From contig OX637410.1 in NCBI GenBank assembly GCA_951799425.1, positions 1,860,001-1,924,000 of the forward strand: DNA of 64,000 nucleotides. Reading direction: 5' to 3'. Origin of the DNA: Ilex aquifolium. Its lineage: Eukaryota > Streptophyta > Magnoliopsida > Aquifoliales > Aquifoliaceae. This document shows, in pieces, positions 46,111-57,844 of the stretch. Made by a program: the position numbers and the translations under genes. How positions within the stretch are numbered: the stretch's first letter is position 1; each line of letters starts with the position of its first letter. The notes beneath the pieces are model-generated. The model was given only the letters and a program-made list of their open reading frames with translations, was not told the DNA's origin and did no database searches.

Positions 46111-46526
46111 CTACCGGTTGACTTGCCAGTAACATGGAAGTTAATTACTGTAAGGTAGCATTTCCAATATTTAACCGATATAAAACATATGAGATCCTCT
46201 AAACTGAAGGGTATCTTTTATATTATTGTCATTAACAAGCTTAACTACGCATTTTATTTAAAGTAGACTAGTTATCAATCTAAGCTCACATCACAAGCTA
46301 TCAACTGTTATAATGCTTTAAACAACTTTACTATTTTTATTTTAAATTCTAAGTTACTCAAACTCTTCGTGGGATCGATACTTGGACTTAAACCGAGAAA
46401 ACTACAATTCGACCACTTATACTTGGGTGTATAATTAATATAATTCAGATCACAAAAAAGTGCGAATCAGGGGGTAGCTAAAGTATGATCTGGAGGGTAA
46501 AGAAGCCAAGAAAATGCAAATTGGGT

Positions 46527-46754
46527 GAAAACCTTCTAGAAGGTTTGGGTAAAAACCTTCCGAAAGGTTTTGCCTTGGATTTCTTTTTCACTGCCAAAAC
46601 CTTCTGGAAGGTTTTGTCTACTGGAGTAAAACCTTCCAGAAGGTTTTGCCTACTGGAATAAACCTTTCGGAAGGTTTTGTTTGCTAGCTGCTTCATTTAA
46701 CTGTTCATACACAAACCTTCCGGAAGGTTTCTGTCGACCTTCCGGAAGGTTTTG
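46527..46754. repeat. CCTTCCGGAAGG palindrome cluster, A 5' LTR
   Basis: Seven copies of AAACCTTCCGGAAGGTTT or variants with one or two changes, spaced about 20-50 bp. Spacers share TCTACTGGA/CCTACTGGA. Confidence 0.9.
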
Positions 46755-47920
46755 CCCAAATTGCCCAGACATCCTATAACTCAAGCTCTGCCATTTAGGG
46801 GTCCCACTTACACTTCTCCAATAGATCCCCTGACATCCCTTGCACGTCTAGAAGCCTCCCCTCACCTCTAATTGGACTTGGAAGGCCATTGCAATAATGA
46901 GGAGGAGAGAGAAGAGGCATGGAAGAGAGAAAGGCTAGGCTTGTCCTAGCTTGCAACATTCCATCCCTTTTAGCCCCCTATGATGGGAATCACATCACAC
47001 AGGCTTGGGGGACACTTCATGGACGTTTTTGGCAAGCTTCTCCACCATTATTCAGAATTAGATAGTATTACATTGAATATAGAGAGAGAGAGTCCAAGGA
47101 AGAAGATGAATAGTGCTAGAGAGAGAAATTAATATTTCTGCATTTTCTTTCCATACATTGTCTTGTAATCTCTTGTAAGAATCTTCTAAGCTTTGTTTTT
47201 AGTCTTTAATGTCATTTATTGCAAGTTGCTTCCAAGTTTAGCCTTTCATTCTAGCTTTCACCATTAATGCTATTCAAGCTTTCTTCATTTCTTAGTTTTA
47301 AAATGGGTATTGCATTTCTCTCTTCGTAGTTAAGTTTTCTTGCATTAACTTAACTCAAATCTTCATTACTTGATAATGTCTTTCCATTACATTATTGTCT
47401 TTGCATTAAGTATGAGTAGCTATGTTTTTATATTGGCTAATCCAAGGGAGACCTCCTCTTGGGTATGCCATTTCAACTCATCTTCATTCCTCATCTCGGT
47501 GTACTATGGTTCGGTTTGACTGGGTTGGGTGTGGACATGGTTGTGAGTCTTTGATATATTTTAGACTTGTCACGGGTTATGCTTGGATCCTCACCTCCAT
47601 CTCGTCCCTAGCTTCCCACGAATTAATCGAGCATTTAGGCACCACTAGAGCACCTTCAACACGATTCACCTCCTTCCCTGAGGAGACAACCTTGAAATAC
47701 AATTCTAAGTAAAACACGACACGCAAAAGTCTTCTTGCGCTTGGGAAGCATTTTTGTTCATCACACGCATTTTACACACACATTCCACCACATCATTCTG
47801 TTTCCCATTTCTTGCATTTGAACCCGAGTGAGAGTGACACTCACCCACACATATAAGCCATACACATTGAGGGTTCATTGAAGGAGAATTGGGAACACAA
47901 TGGAAACCATCAAGCATTTT

Positions 47921-47938
47921 TGGCACCGTTGTCGGGGA
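47921..47938 (+). promoter_or_regulatory. A primer-binding site, Asp-tRNA-like
   Basis: TGGCACCGTTGTCGGGGA, four bases after the 5' LTR, is one of the forms of the TGGCGCCGTTGCCGGGGA site of Athila-type elements. Confidence 0.85.
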
Positions 47939-47980
47939 AGGCAAGTTCTAAATCTGGAAGGTGATTTTCGGACAACAGAG

Positions 47981-48061
47981 GTAAGTCCTGTGATGTTCAT
48001 CATGGGCTGAGGTATGTTGATCCTTGTATATACTTTTGTTTGTTTACATTTTTAATTGTAG
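47981..48061 (+). other. Possible leader intron of A
   Basis: ACAGAG|GTAAGT at 47981 and TTTTTAATTGTAG| at 48061 fit plant splice sites, with an AT-rich 81-bp interior. The first gag ATG is 13 bp downstream. Splicing is inference only. Confidence 0.35.
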
Positions 48062-48073
48062 ATAGGTTGTTAT

Positions 48074-49431
48074 ATGTGGGGACGGGACGAACAAAATCGA
48101 CTAGTTAGACAACCCTTGGGCCCCAATATGAACATAGACCAAGACCCACCCGAGGATGCGGGTGACAACTTTGAGAATATAGGTGCCAATCCAAACATGC
48201 AAAGGGGTGGGGGAGTGCCAGAACCTAGAATTCCCAATCCACGAAGCAATTCCCCCCTCCTATGAATGAAGGGAACAATATCCAAGTTGACCATCTGGCG
48301 AGGTCAATGAGGGAATTCCTTTAACCAACCCGTAGCATCACACCCTCATGCATCCTTTTACCGGTCCAAGCTCATCTCTTCCTAGTCAAGCCAGAGATGT
48401 TGCAACTACTTCCCACGTTCCACGGAATTGAAAAGGAGAACCCTTATTTGCACATAAAGGATTTTGAGGAAATAGTTGCGACCTTCCTCGCCAATCATGG
48501 TATGGAAGACATAGCTAGGATGAAATTGTTCCCCTTCTTTGAGAGATAAGGCAAAAACATGGCTTAATTCCTTGAGACCTCAATCCATAACATCGTGGAA
48601 CCAAATGCCCTCTGAGTTTTTAAATAAATTTTTTTCGGTGCATAAAACCACCGCTCTAAAGAAACAAATTCAAAACTTTTCAGAGAAGTCCAATGATCAA
48701 TTCTACCAATGTTGGGATCGATACAAGGAATTGCTACAATCCATTCCACACCATGGCTTTGAACCATAGCAATTGGTGAGTTTCTTCTATGAAGGAATCA
48801 CACCAACGAAGCCTTAGATTACTTTGACACATTGGCACAAAATGCACAATCATGGGACATTACGGATCCCACCGATGTACCAAGGTCTTCTCCTCAAGGG
48901 AGTAGCCAAACTCATGGGGGAGAGATTTATGACTTAAGAGACCGGTAAGACTTGTTTTCCAAAATTGCCAAATTGTCTAGGAAGGTTGAGAGTCTCAAAG
49001 TCAATAGGAGGCACGAGGTGTCAAATGTTTCAAAGATTGAGGAGGGATGCTCAATTTGCGAGAGTGTAGATCATTCCATATCGGAGTGCCCTAACAGTCC
49101 GACACTTAAGGAAGTGTATCACGAGCAAATCAATGCCTTTAATCAAACGAGGCAATCATTCTCTCCACATTCAAACACTTACAATCCGGGTTGGAGCAAT
49201 CACCCGAACTTTAGCTGGAGAAATGAGAACCCCACCCCTCATGGTTCAAGTGCATACTCACCTCCCGTGCCCCCTAGGCAAAATCAATATCAAGGCCAAG
49301 GGCAAGCGTCTAGCTCCCAATACCCCCGGTCCAATCCGCAAGGGTATTCATCAAACCCACCACCATATAATTTTTCATCAAGTCCACCTCCACAAAGCTT
49401 TTCCCAAGGACCATCCAATCCTCCCACCTAA
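48074..49431 (+). pseudogene. gag: A gag
   Basis: The ATG at 48074 gives an acidic/Asn-rich start (MWGRDEQNRLVRQPLGPNMN). A frame break is at about 48260. Then MREFL*PTRSITPSCI, LLPTFHGIEKENPYLHIKDF, another shift at about 48540, WLNSLRPQSITSWNQM, FFSVHKTTALKKQIQNF, a stop near 48768, and from 48952 a frame with the zinc knuckle CSICESVDHSISECP (C-X2-C-X4-H-X4-C) and a Pro/Ser/Gln-rich tail. This is the usual Athila gag order. At least four lesions make it non-functional. Confidence 0.85.
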
Positions 49432-49559
49432 CAACCTCCCCATAAGAGGAATTTAGAGGATATGGTTCATGCTTTCATTCAAAGTCAGACTACCATCAAC
49501 AATCAAAATGCCGCAGCTTCAACGACATTCGAGCCCAACTCACTAAGCTGACAAGTTCT

Positions 49560-50426
49560 ATGGGGGCATCACAACAAGAGAAGGGGAAATTCCCCGCTCA
49601 ACCCCAAGAGAACCCTAGAGGTCAACATGTTGTCGAGTCATCGGAGCCCTTAAGAGAGAATTGTGAGCAACTCAAGGCGGTTACCACCCTTCGAAGTGGC
49701 AAACAAATTGAGAAAACCATTGTGCCAAAGGTCTCACCCAAGGCCACATTGCCAAAAGAAAAAGAAGCCTTGGGTGACACCAAAGGGGGTGAGGTGAGTG
49801 ATGAGGTGGTTGAGAAAGAAAACTTGAGTGATGGAACTGTGCATGTATCCCCTATTCTTGCTCCTTTTCCTAATCGTTTGAAGCCACCTGTCAAGGTGGC
49901 TAATTATGATGATATACTTGAAATGTTTAAGTAGGTGAATATCAACATTCCACTCCTTGATGCCATAAAGTAAATTTCATCATGTGCAAAGATCTTGAAA
50001 GACTTATGCACGGTAAAGAGGAGGCTCAATGTCCACAAGAAGGCATTCCTCACCGAGCAAGTGAGCTCAATCTTAAGGACGAACACCCCACCGAAGTTTA
50101 AAGACCCCCGCTGCCCTACTATTGCCATAACAATCGGGAATTGCCGAGTGGAGCAAGCATTGCTTGATTTGGGTGCTAGTGTGAACCTCTTCCCGTACTC
50201 GGTGTACCAACAACTTCAGCTCAAAGAATTGAAGCCTACTCCAATCATGCTTCAACTGGTGGACCGTAGTGTCCGAACACCAAGAGGAGTAGTTGAGGAT
50301 GTTTTAGTGCAAGTCGATAAATTTTACTTTTCCGTTGATTTTATTGTGCTTGACACTCACCCGGTTGCAAATCTTAGCTCCCAAATCCCTATAATACTTG
50401 GTAGACCTTTTTTTTGCCACATCTAA
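49560..50426 (+). pseudogene. pol: A pol part 1: linker and aspartic protease
   Basis: The frame from MGASQQEKGKFPAQPQEN has TLRSGKQIEK and, after two stops (49932 and near 49971), LCTVKRRLNVHKKAFLTEQV and the protease block ALLDLGASVNLFPYSVY. It ends after ILGRPFF, where a T8 run (about 50408-50415) shifts the frame; the homologous text FATSNAVINC continues from 50398 in another frame. Confidence 0.85.
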
Positions 50427-52737
50427 TGCGGTTATTAATTGCAGGAATGGTCTTATGAAGTTAGCATTTGGGAACATGACTATAGACCTCAACGTGTTCA
50501 ACTTATCCAAGCAACCAGGGGATGATAAGGAGGCGCATGAAGTCAATAGGATTGAAACCTTGATAGAGGAGCACTTAGAGCTGTTGGGCATGTTGAAATC
50601 AAAGGAGGAGATTGATGATCTTGAGGATGTTGAGGAGAAAGAGGAATTGGAGAGTTTGAAAGGGGTAGAGGAGTGGACCCATATATTCGAGAAGCTCCCA
50701 CACCAGGACAAGAAGATTTTCCCATAAAATGAGCAAAAGCCCAATTTGGAATTGAAACCACTACCATCCCATCTGAAGTATGCATATCTTGGGGAGGACA
50801 AGACCTTTTCGGTGGTGATTAGCTCAACCTTGGATGCAGAGCATGAAGAAGAGCTATTGGAGGTGTTGAGGAGGCATAAGGGGGCGATTGGTTGGACAAT
50901 TACGAACATCAAGGGGATAAGCCTCATCATTTGCACACACCGTATCTATCTTGAAGAGGACTCCAAATCGTCTCGACAACCGCAAAGAAGGTTGAATCCA
51001 ATTATGATGGATGTGGTGAGGGACGAGGTGCTAAAACTATTTGACGTGAGCTTCATTTTTTTGATTGCTGATAGTAAGTGGGTTAGCCTCACGCAAGTAG
51101 TACCCAAGAAGTCGGGAGTCACCGTGGTGGAAAATGAGGACAATGAGCTTATTCCAACGAGAATGATCACTGGGTGGAGAGTGTGCATTGATTACCGCAA
51201 GCTCAACTTATGCATAAGGAAAGACCACTTTCCATTGTCATTCCTTGACCAAGTGTTGGAACGAGTAGCGGGGCATCTATTCTATTGCTTCTTAGATGGA
51301 TACTCCGGCTACAATCAAATCGAGATTGCATTGGAAGATCAGGAGAAGACCACCTTCACTTGTCCCTACGGTACCTTTGCTTACCGTCGCATGCCTTTTG
51401 GGCTATGTAATGCCCCTGGAACCTTTCAACGTAGCATGATGGGGATCTTTAGTGATATGGTGGAGAAGATTATAGAGGTGTTTATGAATGACTTCTCGGT
51501 ATTTGGGGATTCTTTCAGTGGATGCTTGGAGAATTTGAAGAAAGTTCTTGCTAGATGTGAAGAGAAGAGCTTAGTTTTGAATTGGGAGAAGTGTCACTTC
51601 ATGGTGACGCAAGGAATTATGCTTGGGCATATCGTCTCGGCGAAGGGGATTGAGGTTGACAAATCAAAGGTGGAGGCCATCTCCAACATCCCTACATCGA
51701 GAGTCGTCAAGGATATCAGGTCGTTTCTGGGCCATGCGGGTTTTTACCGTCGATTCATTAAAAATTTTAGTGCATTGGCCCTACCTTTGACCAATTTATT
51801 GTCTAAGGATGTCCCATTCGAGTGGTCGGATAGTTGTGATGCATCTTTTACAAAGCTCAAAAGTATGCTTACCACACCTCCAATTATGCGACCACCCAAG
51901 TGGGATTCACCTTTTGAGCTGATGTGCGATGCGAGTGATTACGCGGTCGATGCAGTACTCGATCAAAGAGAGGAGAATAGACCTTATGTAATATACTACG
52001 CTAGCAAAATGCTCAATGAAGCCCAAATGAATTACACTACCACATAAAAGGAGCTGTTAGCGCTAGTATTTGCATTGGACAAATTCTGATCCTATATCAT
52101 TGATTCACCGATAATAGTCTATACTGATCACTCTGCTTTAAAGTATTTGTTGTCTAAGCAAGATGCCAAACCGAGACTCATCAGGTGGATCCTCTTACTC
52201 CAAGAGTTCAATTTGTCAATCAAAGACAAGAAGGGAGTGGAGAACGTGGTGGCGGACCATTTGTCCTGATTGGTGGTGCAAGAGGCTGATGAGCACATTC
52301 CTATCCCAGATTTCTTCCCCGATGAACATTTACTTTCAATTCATTCTGTGTGTCCTTGGTATGCTGACATATGTATTTATCTTGCAATAGGACAAATACC
52401 ATCACAGTGGAGCCCGGAGGATCGAAGGAGATTCATGGCGGATGTGAAGTACTTTTACTTCGACAACCCGTATCTGTTCAAGTACTGCCCTGACCAAGTC
52501 ATGCGGAGATGCGTACCGGAGAATGAACAGCGGGAAGTCCTTACATTCTGCCATTCAGAGGCATGCGGTGGCCATTTCTCTGCGAAGAAAACTTCGGCAA
52601 AAATCCTACAATCAGGTTTTTACTGGCCCTCTCTGATAAAGGACTATATTTCATTTTGTAAAGAATGTGATAGATGCCAACGTTTGGGTAGTGTGACTCG
52701 AAGGAACATGATGCCTCTTTCCCCCCTGTACTTGTGA
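50398..52737 (+). pseudogene. pol: A pol part 2: RT, RNase H, integrase zinc finger
   Basis: One frame with stops at 50725, 52045, 52087 and 52267. The RT block from 50746 has WTITNIKGIS, RRLNPIM, GWRVCIDYRKLN, FLDGYSGYNQIEIALEDQ, RRMPFGLCNAPGTFQRSMM and VFMNDFSVFGD. The first catalytic Asp is Asn (N248; the fragment at 1-1096 has MDD). RNase [33 protein letters not shown]. The integrase zinc-finger part follows from 52270 (HSEACGGHFS, CKECDRCQRLG). It ends with TGA at 52735. Confidence 0.9.
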
Positions 52738-53459
52738 TAGAAATATTTGATTGTTGGGGCATCGACTTCATGGGTCCCTTCCCTATGTCGTTTGGTTATC
52801 TATACATTCTACTGACAGTGGACTATGTGTCCAAATGGGTGGAGGTTATCCCAACCAAGACCAATGACCACTGGGTCGTGGTCAAATTCGTGAAAGAAAA
52901 CATCTTTTCAAGGTTTGGGATGCCTCGTGCAATGATAAGTGATGGTGAATCACATTTCTGCAATAGACCATTTGCATCTTTGATGCATAAATATGGTGTC
53001 ACACATAAGGTATCCACCGCATACCACCCACAAACTAATGGCCAAGCCGAGTTGGCTAATAGGGAGATTAAGAATATCTTAGAGAAGACGGTGAACCCAA
53101 ATAAGAAAGATTGGTCATGTAGACTGATTGATGCCCTATGGGCTTATCGCACTGCCTACAAAACTGTCTTAGGCATTTCTCCCTATCAGCTCGTCTATGG
53201 AAAGGCTTGCCATCTACCAGTTGAGATGGAACACAAGGCCTATTGGGCCATAAAGACTTTGAATTTTAATTTGAGGATGGCTGGAGAGCATAGAAATCTA
53301 GAACTGAATGAATTTGAAGAGATTCGTAGAGATACGTATGAGAGCTCCAAAATATCAAAAGAGCGGGCTAAGATCTTTCATGACAAATCCATTGTGAGGA
53401 AGTCATTCGAGCCCGGCCAAAAAGTGCTCTTATATAATTCTCGTCTCTCGATTTTCTAA
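52734..53459 (+). CDS. pol: A integrase core, 241 aa
   Basis: This continues the integrase in the next frame after a shift at about 52730. Catalytic D11 (WGIDFMGPF), D70 (MISDGESHF) and E106 ([12 protein letters not shown]), with 35 residues between D70 and E106. It then has [22 protein letters not shown], a conserved run in Athila/Tat integrases. It ends at TAA in SRLSIF*GKLRSRWDGPY. The C-terminal part (WDGPYLVKVAYPNGAVEV, QILKPFFEG) goes on to about 53640 in another frame. No chromodomain is present, as is usual for Athila. The core looks well kept; the polyprotein does not. Confidence 0.85.
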   Translation: MIEIFDCWGIDFMGPFPMSFGYLYILLTVDYVSKWVEVIPTKTNDHWVVVKFVKENIFSRFGMPRAMISDGESHFCNRPFASLMHKYGVTHKVSTAYHPQTNGQAELANREIKNILEKTVNPNKKDWSCRLIDALWAYRTAYKTVLGISPYQLVYGKACHLPVEMEHKAYWAIKTLNFNLRMAGEHRNLELNEFEEIRRDTYESSKISKERAKIFHDKSIVRKSFEPGQKVLLYNSRLSIF

Positions 53460-53640
53460 GGCAAACTCCGATCCCGTTGGGACGGCCCCTATCTTGTCAA
53501 GGTGGCCTACCCTAATGGAGCTGTAGAAGTCACAAACCCCGAGAATGGCCAGACATTCAAGGTCAATGACCAAATACTTAAGCCATTTTTCGAGGGTTTT
53601 GAGGGACAAGGAGTGGAGGAGGATTTGATGGATTCGGTGT
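53460..53640 (+). pseudogene. pol: A integrase C-terminal tail
   Basis: KLRSRWDGPYLVKVAYPNGA, then EVTNPENGQTFKVNDQ and LKPFFEG. It is the end of pol, in the frame of the ORF that begins at 53502. The text after about 53650 is low-complexity F/L-rich and not pol. Confidence 0.75.
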
Positions 53641-53659
53641 ATCGGACTTGGTGGAGGAG

Positions 53660-55759
53660 TAACCGTTTTTTATGCTTTTTAGTGTACAGTCCCTTCTATT
53701 TACGTATGTTATTTTATTTCATTGTACTTACTTTCTTTTGTCGTATAGTTTTATTTTTCTTAGTTTCAGATATTGGTGCTTTTGTCAAAACTTCAGTGTG
53801 AAGTGTTCTCTAACCCTACTCATCTTTTTACAGTCCTTCATTGCATATATATCTTTTTGTTGCATTGAGGACAATGCATGAATCAAGTTAGGGGGTGAGG
53901 TGCACCATTTGCATGTTACACCAATGTTTGTGGGAAATTTTGTGGATAATACCAATTTTTGTGGTGAAAATTCACCTTTCACATATCATACAGATTTTTG
54001 TGTACATTAGTGCAAATTATGTGACAATTTTGAAAATTTTTTGTGAAAAATATATGAATGTTGATCTGTATTCCCTTATTAAGAGTGCTTGGGTTAGATG
54101 ATAGGTTGTTTGTTGTTTTGAACCCTGAGCACATGAGCATATTATAGAAGTTAATCCTATGCGTGAGTATCACATATGTATCTGCTTTTGAACTCAACCG
54201 TATGTGCTCCTTGAATGTGTAATTTTAGCAATTTACGGACTGGATTTATATTTGAGGCTTGACATAAATAGTGGAGATGAATAAGAACCCATGAGAGCTT
54301 TAGTGCCAATCATTTTTGGAGGGGACTTACATTTACTCAAGGAACAATTCTTAAATTTCAAATTTGTTCAATAGTCTCATTATGCTTGTTTCGGTTAGGT
54401 GCAGTTATATAGTTGATTGACTGGTCTTGAAATGTACAATGCTCTCCTATGCTTACCTAGAAGTGATCTTAGACCATCTTTGAATATTTCGAGCCTTTGC
54501 CTTTTTTTTGTGAAATATTATCCCTAGTTCCGTGATTGAACCTAATTTGAAATTCGTTTCTATGCCACACATTTGACCAAGCCAATGAAAATGAGAAATA
54601 TCTGCCTTACCTTGGTTGTTCCTAGTACTGAAAATGAGTGATTGTAAAAGAGAAGGAAGTATGGTGTGGAAACTCAAACAAAGGGATGAATGATGTTGAA
54701 ACTCAAAGAGTTGAACGAAAAAAGAATGAAAATCCAAGAAAAGGAGAAAAGGGGGTGAGAAGAAGAAAAGAATGATCAAAAGAAAAGGAAAATGTTAAGG
54801 AAAAGAAAGAAAAGAAACAAAGAGTGTGGTGATGGTGTAAGAATGAAAATCCCATGAAAAGGGATGTGTTCTGAAATAAAAGTCTTGCACTCAGAACAAC
54901 CCTCTTTGTTATCCCATGGCCTTCGTTTCTTTTGCCTCAATATCGCCCCAAGGCCCTATTATAACCTTTGAAGTCCTAAATGATCTAGAGAAGCATGGGA
55001 GATGCATAATTTTAAAGAAAATGATGAGTTAGTCTTGCTACCTAATGCCCTAACATTCTTTTCATGAGATTATGCCAAAGTCGCTTCATTTTCATACATG
55101 AACTTCATTTTTGAATTACATGTGAGCACACTTTGTTTTGTACACAAGATTCTATCTCACATGTACACATGGAGTGCATGCCAGGATAACTAGAGTGTAT
55201 TTCATTGTTAAGAGTGACCTTTGGTGAGTTTTGTATTGAAGCTGAATTTGGCTAGCCATTCTAATTTGAATTCTATTGCGTTAATGCTCAAATTACTTTT
55301 CCAATCCATACACACACGAGTTTGAAAATGAATGTTTAGTTGCATACTTTAGACTAGTATTTAAGGCTATAATGATGTTCATGTGTGCTTGGTTCGGGCA
55401 GTTGAACGACGTGTTAGGTAGCCCTATGCTTTAAGGATGGGGGAATATTGCTCAACTTTCAATATTTGATAAGTTTTAGGAATACCATTGCTATTTGAAT
55501 TCATGTTTCATATTTTGGGTATTCATTTTGGTAATTTAAATTAGAATTCCATGTCTTATACTTTGAAAACATCAAAATCGTAAATCATGTTGTAATTTCG
55601 AAAATGACTTTGGGCATGATCAACCAATTGTGGTTCATAAGAGTGGTTCAAGTCTCTGGTAGGCTAGAGGTTTTAGAAAATGTGTTTAAATGTGTTGGAG
55701 TTGAGAAAGGTTGGATTGGATGTGAATTTTAGAAAAAGAGATTAGTTTTGCAGCAAAGG
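53660..55759 (+). other. A spacer between pol and 3' ORF
   Basis: About 2.1 kb of AT-rich DNA. A purine-rich stretch (about 54655-54830, GAAAAGGAGAAAAGG-like) stands out and could serve as a second polypurine tract. No open frame with recognisable domains. Long non-coding stretches here are usual in Athila. Confidence 0.6.
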
Positions 55760-55930
55760 CAAAACCTTTCGGAAGTTCTATCAAAACCTTCCGGAAGGTT
55801 TTGTCCAGTAAGCAAAACCTTTCGGAAGGTTTTGATCGACTTGATGGAAGGTTTTGCCTACTGGAATTTTTTGACCTAGATAGTAAGCAAAACCTTCCGG
55901 AAGGTTTCTGTCGACCTTCTGGAAGGTTTT
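55760..55930. repeat. CCTTCCGGAAGG palindrome cluster inside A
   Basis: Six copies of the same palindrome and the same spacers (TTTTGCCTACTGGAAT, TTTCTGTCGACCTTC) as in both LTRs, but inside the element, about 285 bp upstream of the 3' ORF start. Pyrimidine-rich leader-like text (about 55990-56090) lies between them. Confidence 0.9.
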
Positions 55931-56215
55931 GCCCATAAAACTGAAAACAAGGGTTTTAAGTTCGAAATTTTGAAAAACCCTTCACATTTCCAATCCACCT
56001 CTTGCTCCCAAACCCTATCCTCTCCTCCTACTCTCTTCTAACTTTCATATCACTCCTCCCAGCTCTCAATTCTCTTACTTTCTCTTGTTTAGGGTTGAAT
56101 CTTAGAGCATTTTAGCCGAAAATTTCAAGTGTGCTCCACAAAAACCCTAGGTTGCCATTTTCCCCAATTTGTGATGTTTCTCTGATCTTTTCCAACTTTC
56201 CTTGACTACATTGCA

Positions 56216-57529
56216 ATGGCTAGGATTAATGGGATGTCTATGGAGGCACTTGAGCCATTTGAGATTATATGGCGGATGTTTTTTATGGTTTTAGGTATTG
56301 GGGTACTGTTGATGCTCATGGCCCGTACCAAAAGAACGGGCTTGGACTCTCCTCCACCCACAGGTTCGAGCTCACGAAAGAGAGTCGGGGAGGGCCCAAG
56401 TAGCCAAGAGAGGCGGACAAGGGCAAGACACGACACCTGGAGGAAAAGGATTGAGGAGAAGGGCGTAACTTGTGAACTTCATGTCGACAAGGTTTCTCTC
56501 GGGCCTGACAATGAGGTTGTTAGAATCATCGAAGCACGGGGTTTGAAATTATGGTTTGAGGAAGTTAAAGTGTATAACTTGAGCTTGTGTGGCGAATTCT
56601 TTCAAAAATTGTCAGTGTTTGGAGATAACGGGCAGGGGTTAAGAACCAATGTGAGGGGTAAGACATTCGAGGTAACCCTTGACACAATAGCCAAGGCGAT
56701 GGGCTAAGAGAGACCTCCCCCGACCACCCCGATCTATCCACACAATGTGGATGGGGGTAGGACTCTCAGAGACTACGTGGCCCTCACCTATGAGGACCTG
56801 ACCACGTTCACAGGAACAACGTTGGTCGGGAGCCTCAAGCATTCGTATGGAATCATGAACAAGCTTCTTCATTACAACTTGATGCCCCAGGGTTCAGAGA
56901 AGAGCCCAAACCTAGAGAAGTTGGCTTTGCTTCAAGCTATTATGACGGGGGTTGCCATTGATGTGGCTTATGTGATTTGGTTAGAGATGCGAGAGTTTGC
57001 CCAGGCTGCAAAACCGAAGGCAAACCTCCCATTTGGCAACCTCGTCACCAAATTGTGTGACCTGGCCAAGGTCAAGCACTATGCTCATGATGCCCTGCTC
57101 CCCTCAGAGACTGGAGCGATTAGGAAGTCCAATAGCTTGAAGAGAGCTGCCAGGACTGGAGGGGGGAGAGCTAGGGCTAGGGAGCCAGAGCATTCTGAGG
57201 CCGGGCCTTCTTCTACAGCACCCCCATCACCAGCACCTACACCAGCCCCGACCCGTACCATTTCTCATCGCTTGGATGCTTTAGAGTCCACTATGCACAG
57301 CCTGACGGTCATGGTTACGAGACTTTTTTAGCATACTTTTCCAGGTGAGCCTGTCCCCGGAGGACCACCACCACCTCCATAGCCTTCAGCTGGACCCTCT
57401 ACTGCTGCTTCTGTGCCCTTCATGACTTTGGAGATTGTAGAGGATGATGACGATGATGAGGAGGAGTCAGAGTCCAAGTCCGAGTCCGAGACTGAGGACG
57501 AGGATGCCTTTGACGAGGATGATGATTGA
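56216..57529 (+). pseudogene. A 3' ORF (Athila extra ORF, plant transposon protein type)
   Basis: A 437-codon frame with stops at 56705, near 57329 and near 57380. N-terminal part: MARINGMSMEALEPFEIIWR with a hydrophobic segment (FFMVLGIGVLLMLM), then a basic Ser/Arg region. The middle part has VRGKTFEVTLDTIAKAMG and SLKHSYGIMNKLLHYNLMP, as in the 'putative plant transposon protein' domain found in the env-like position of Athila elements. The C-terminal part is Pro-rich, then acidic (VEDDDDDEEESESKSESETE). A homologous C-terminus lies in element B at 62215-61999. Its role is unknown. No convincing envelope features apart from the one hydrophobic segment. Confidence 0.7.
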
Positions 57530-57830
57530 GGAGTTTTTGGGTTTTGTTTTGAATTATGATTATACTTAGTTAGGGTTCTTGTATCGGCCATTAAAAGTTT
57601 CATTAGGGTTTGGCCGTTTTGTTTTGGGACTTGAACACACTGTAAAGAACTTTTTGAAATGCTCAATGAAAGACCACAACTGTGTTGTTTATCATTGTTC
57701 AAAGCTATTCCCTTAATTGCAAAGTGATTTTTGGATCTTGAATTGTTATGATATTTACTTGTATGAATGGATGTTTAAGTAGTTTATAGCTTGTGGTTGG
57801 AAAAAATGTTTGCTAGGGACTAGCAAAGCT

Positions 57831-57844
57831 CAAGGTGGGGGGTG
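57831..57844 (+). promoter_or_regulatory. A polypurine tract
   Basis: CAAGGTGGGGGGTG directly before the 3' LTR. Element B has the equivalent CTCAAGTTGGGGGGTG (minus strand, 61690-61675). Confidence 0.9.

Larger units (their letters stand above)
44645..46469 (+). repeat. S3: solo LTR in A's 5' LTR, 1825 bp, TSD GGGGG
   Basis: TGATTAACCC...GCGAATCA lies between two GGGGG copies (44640-44644 and 46470-46474), and the uninterrupted site is seen in the 3' LTR (GAAGAAGGGGGTAGC, about 58023). TATA box at 45008-45015. The end part has GTGGGATCGATACTTGGAC and CACTTATACTTGGGTG, words typical of Athila/Tat LTR ends. It contains reiterated modules (45480-46110). Confidence 0.9.
44454..47916 (+). repeat. 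A 5' LTR, 3463 bp including S3
   Basis: It matches the 3' LTR (57845-59585) on both sides of S3. Compared with it, about 130 bp are missing near 47645, where the 3' LTR has the tract from about 59175 to 59310. It contains the CCTTCCGGAAGG palindrome cluster at 46527-46754. Confidence 0.95.

Noticed and set aside
46527-46754. Palindrome clusters as CRISPR or bacterial terminators
   Set aside because: Units are imperfect, irregularly spaced and embedded in plant LTR DNA, with no bacterial genes near.
49133-49456. Second frame overlapping A gag
   Set aside because: A shadow of the Pro/Ser-rich gag tail in another frame; the main frame has the zinc knuckle.
54453-54779. Minus-strand frame in A's spacer
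   Set aside because: It is the reverse of a purine-rich tract, with no domain and no support from other copies here.
56216-56707. Retroviral envelope gene in the 3' ORF
   Set aside because: Only one hydrophobic segment near the N-terminus, no signal-peptide/cleavage/second membrane segment pattern. It fits the plant-specific domain of Athila better.
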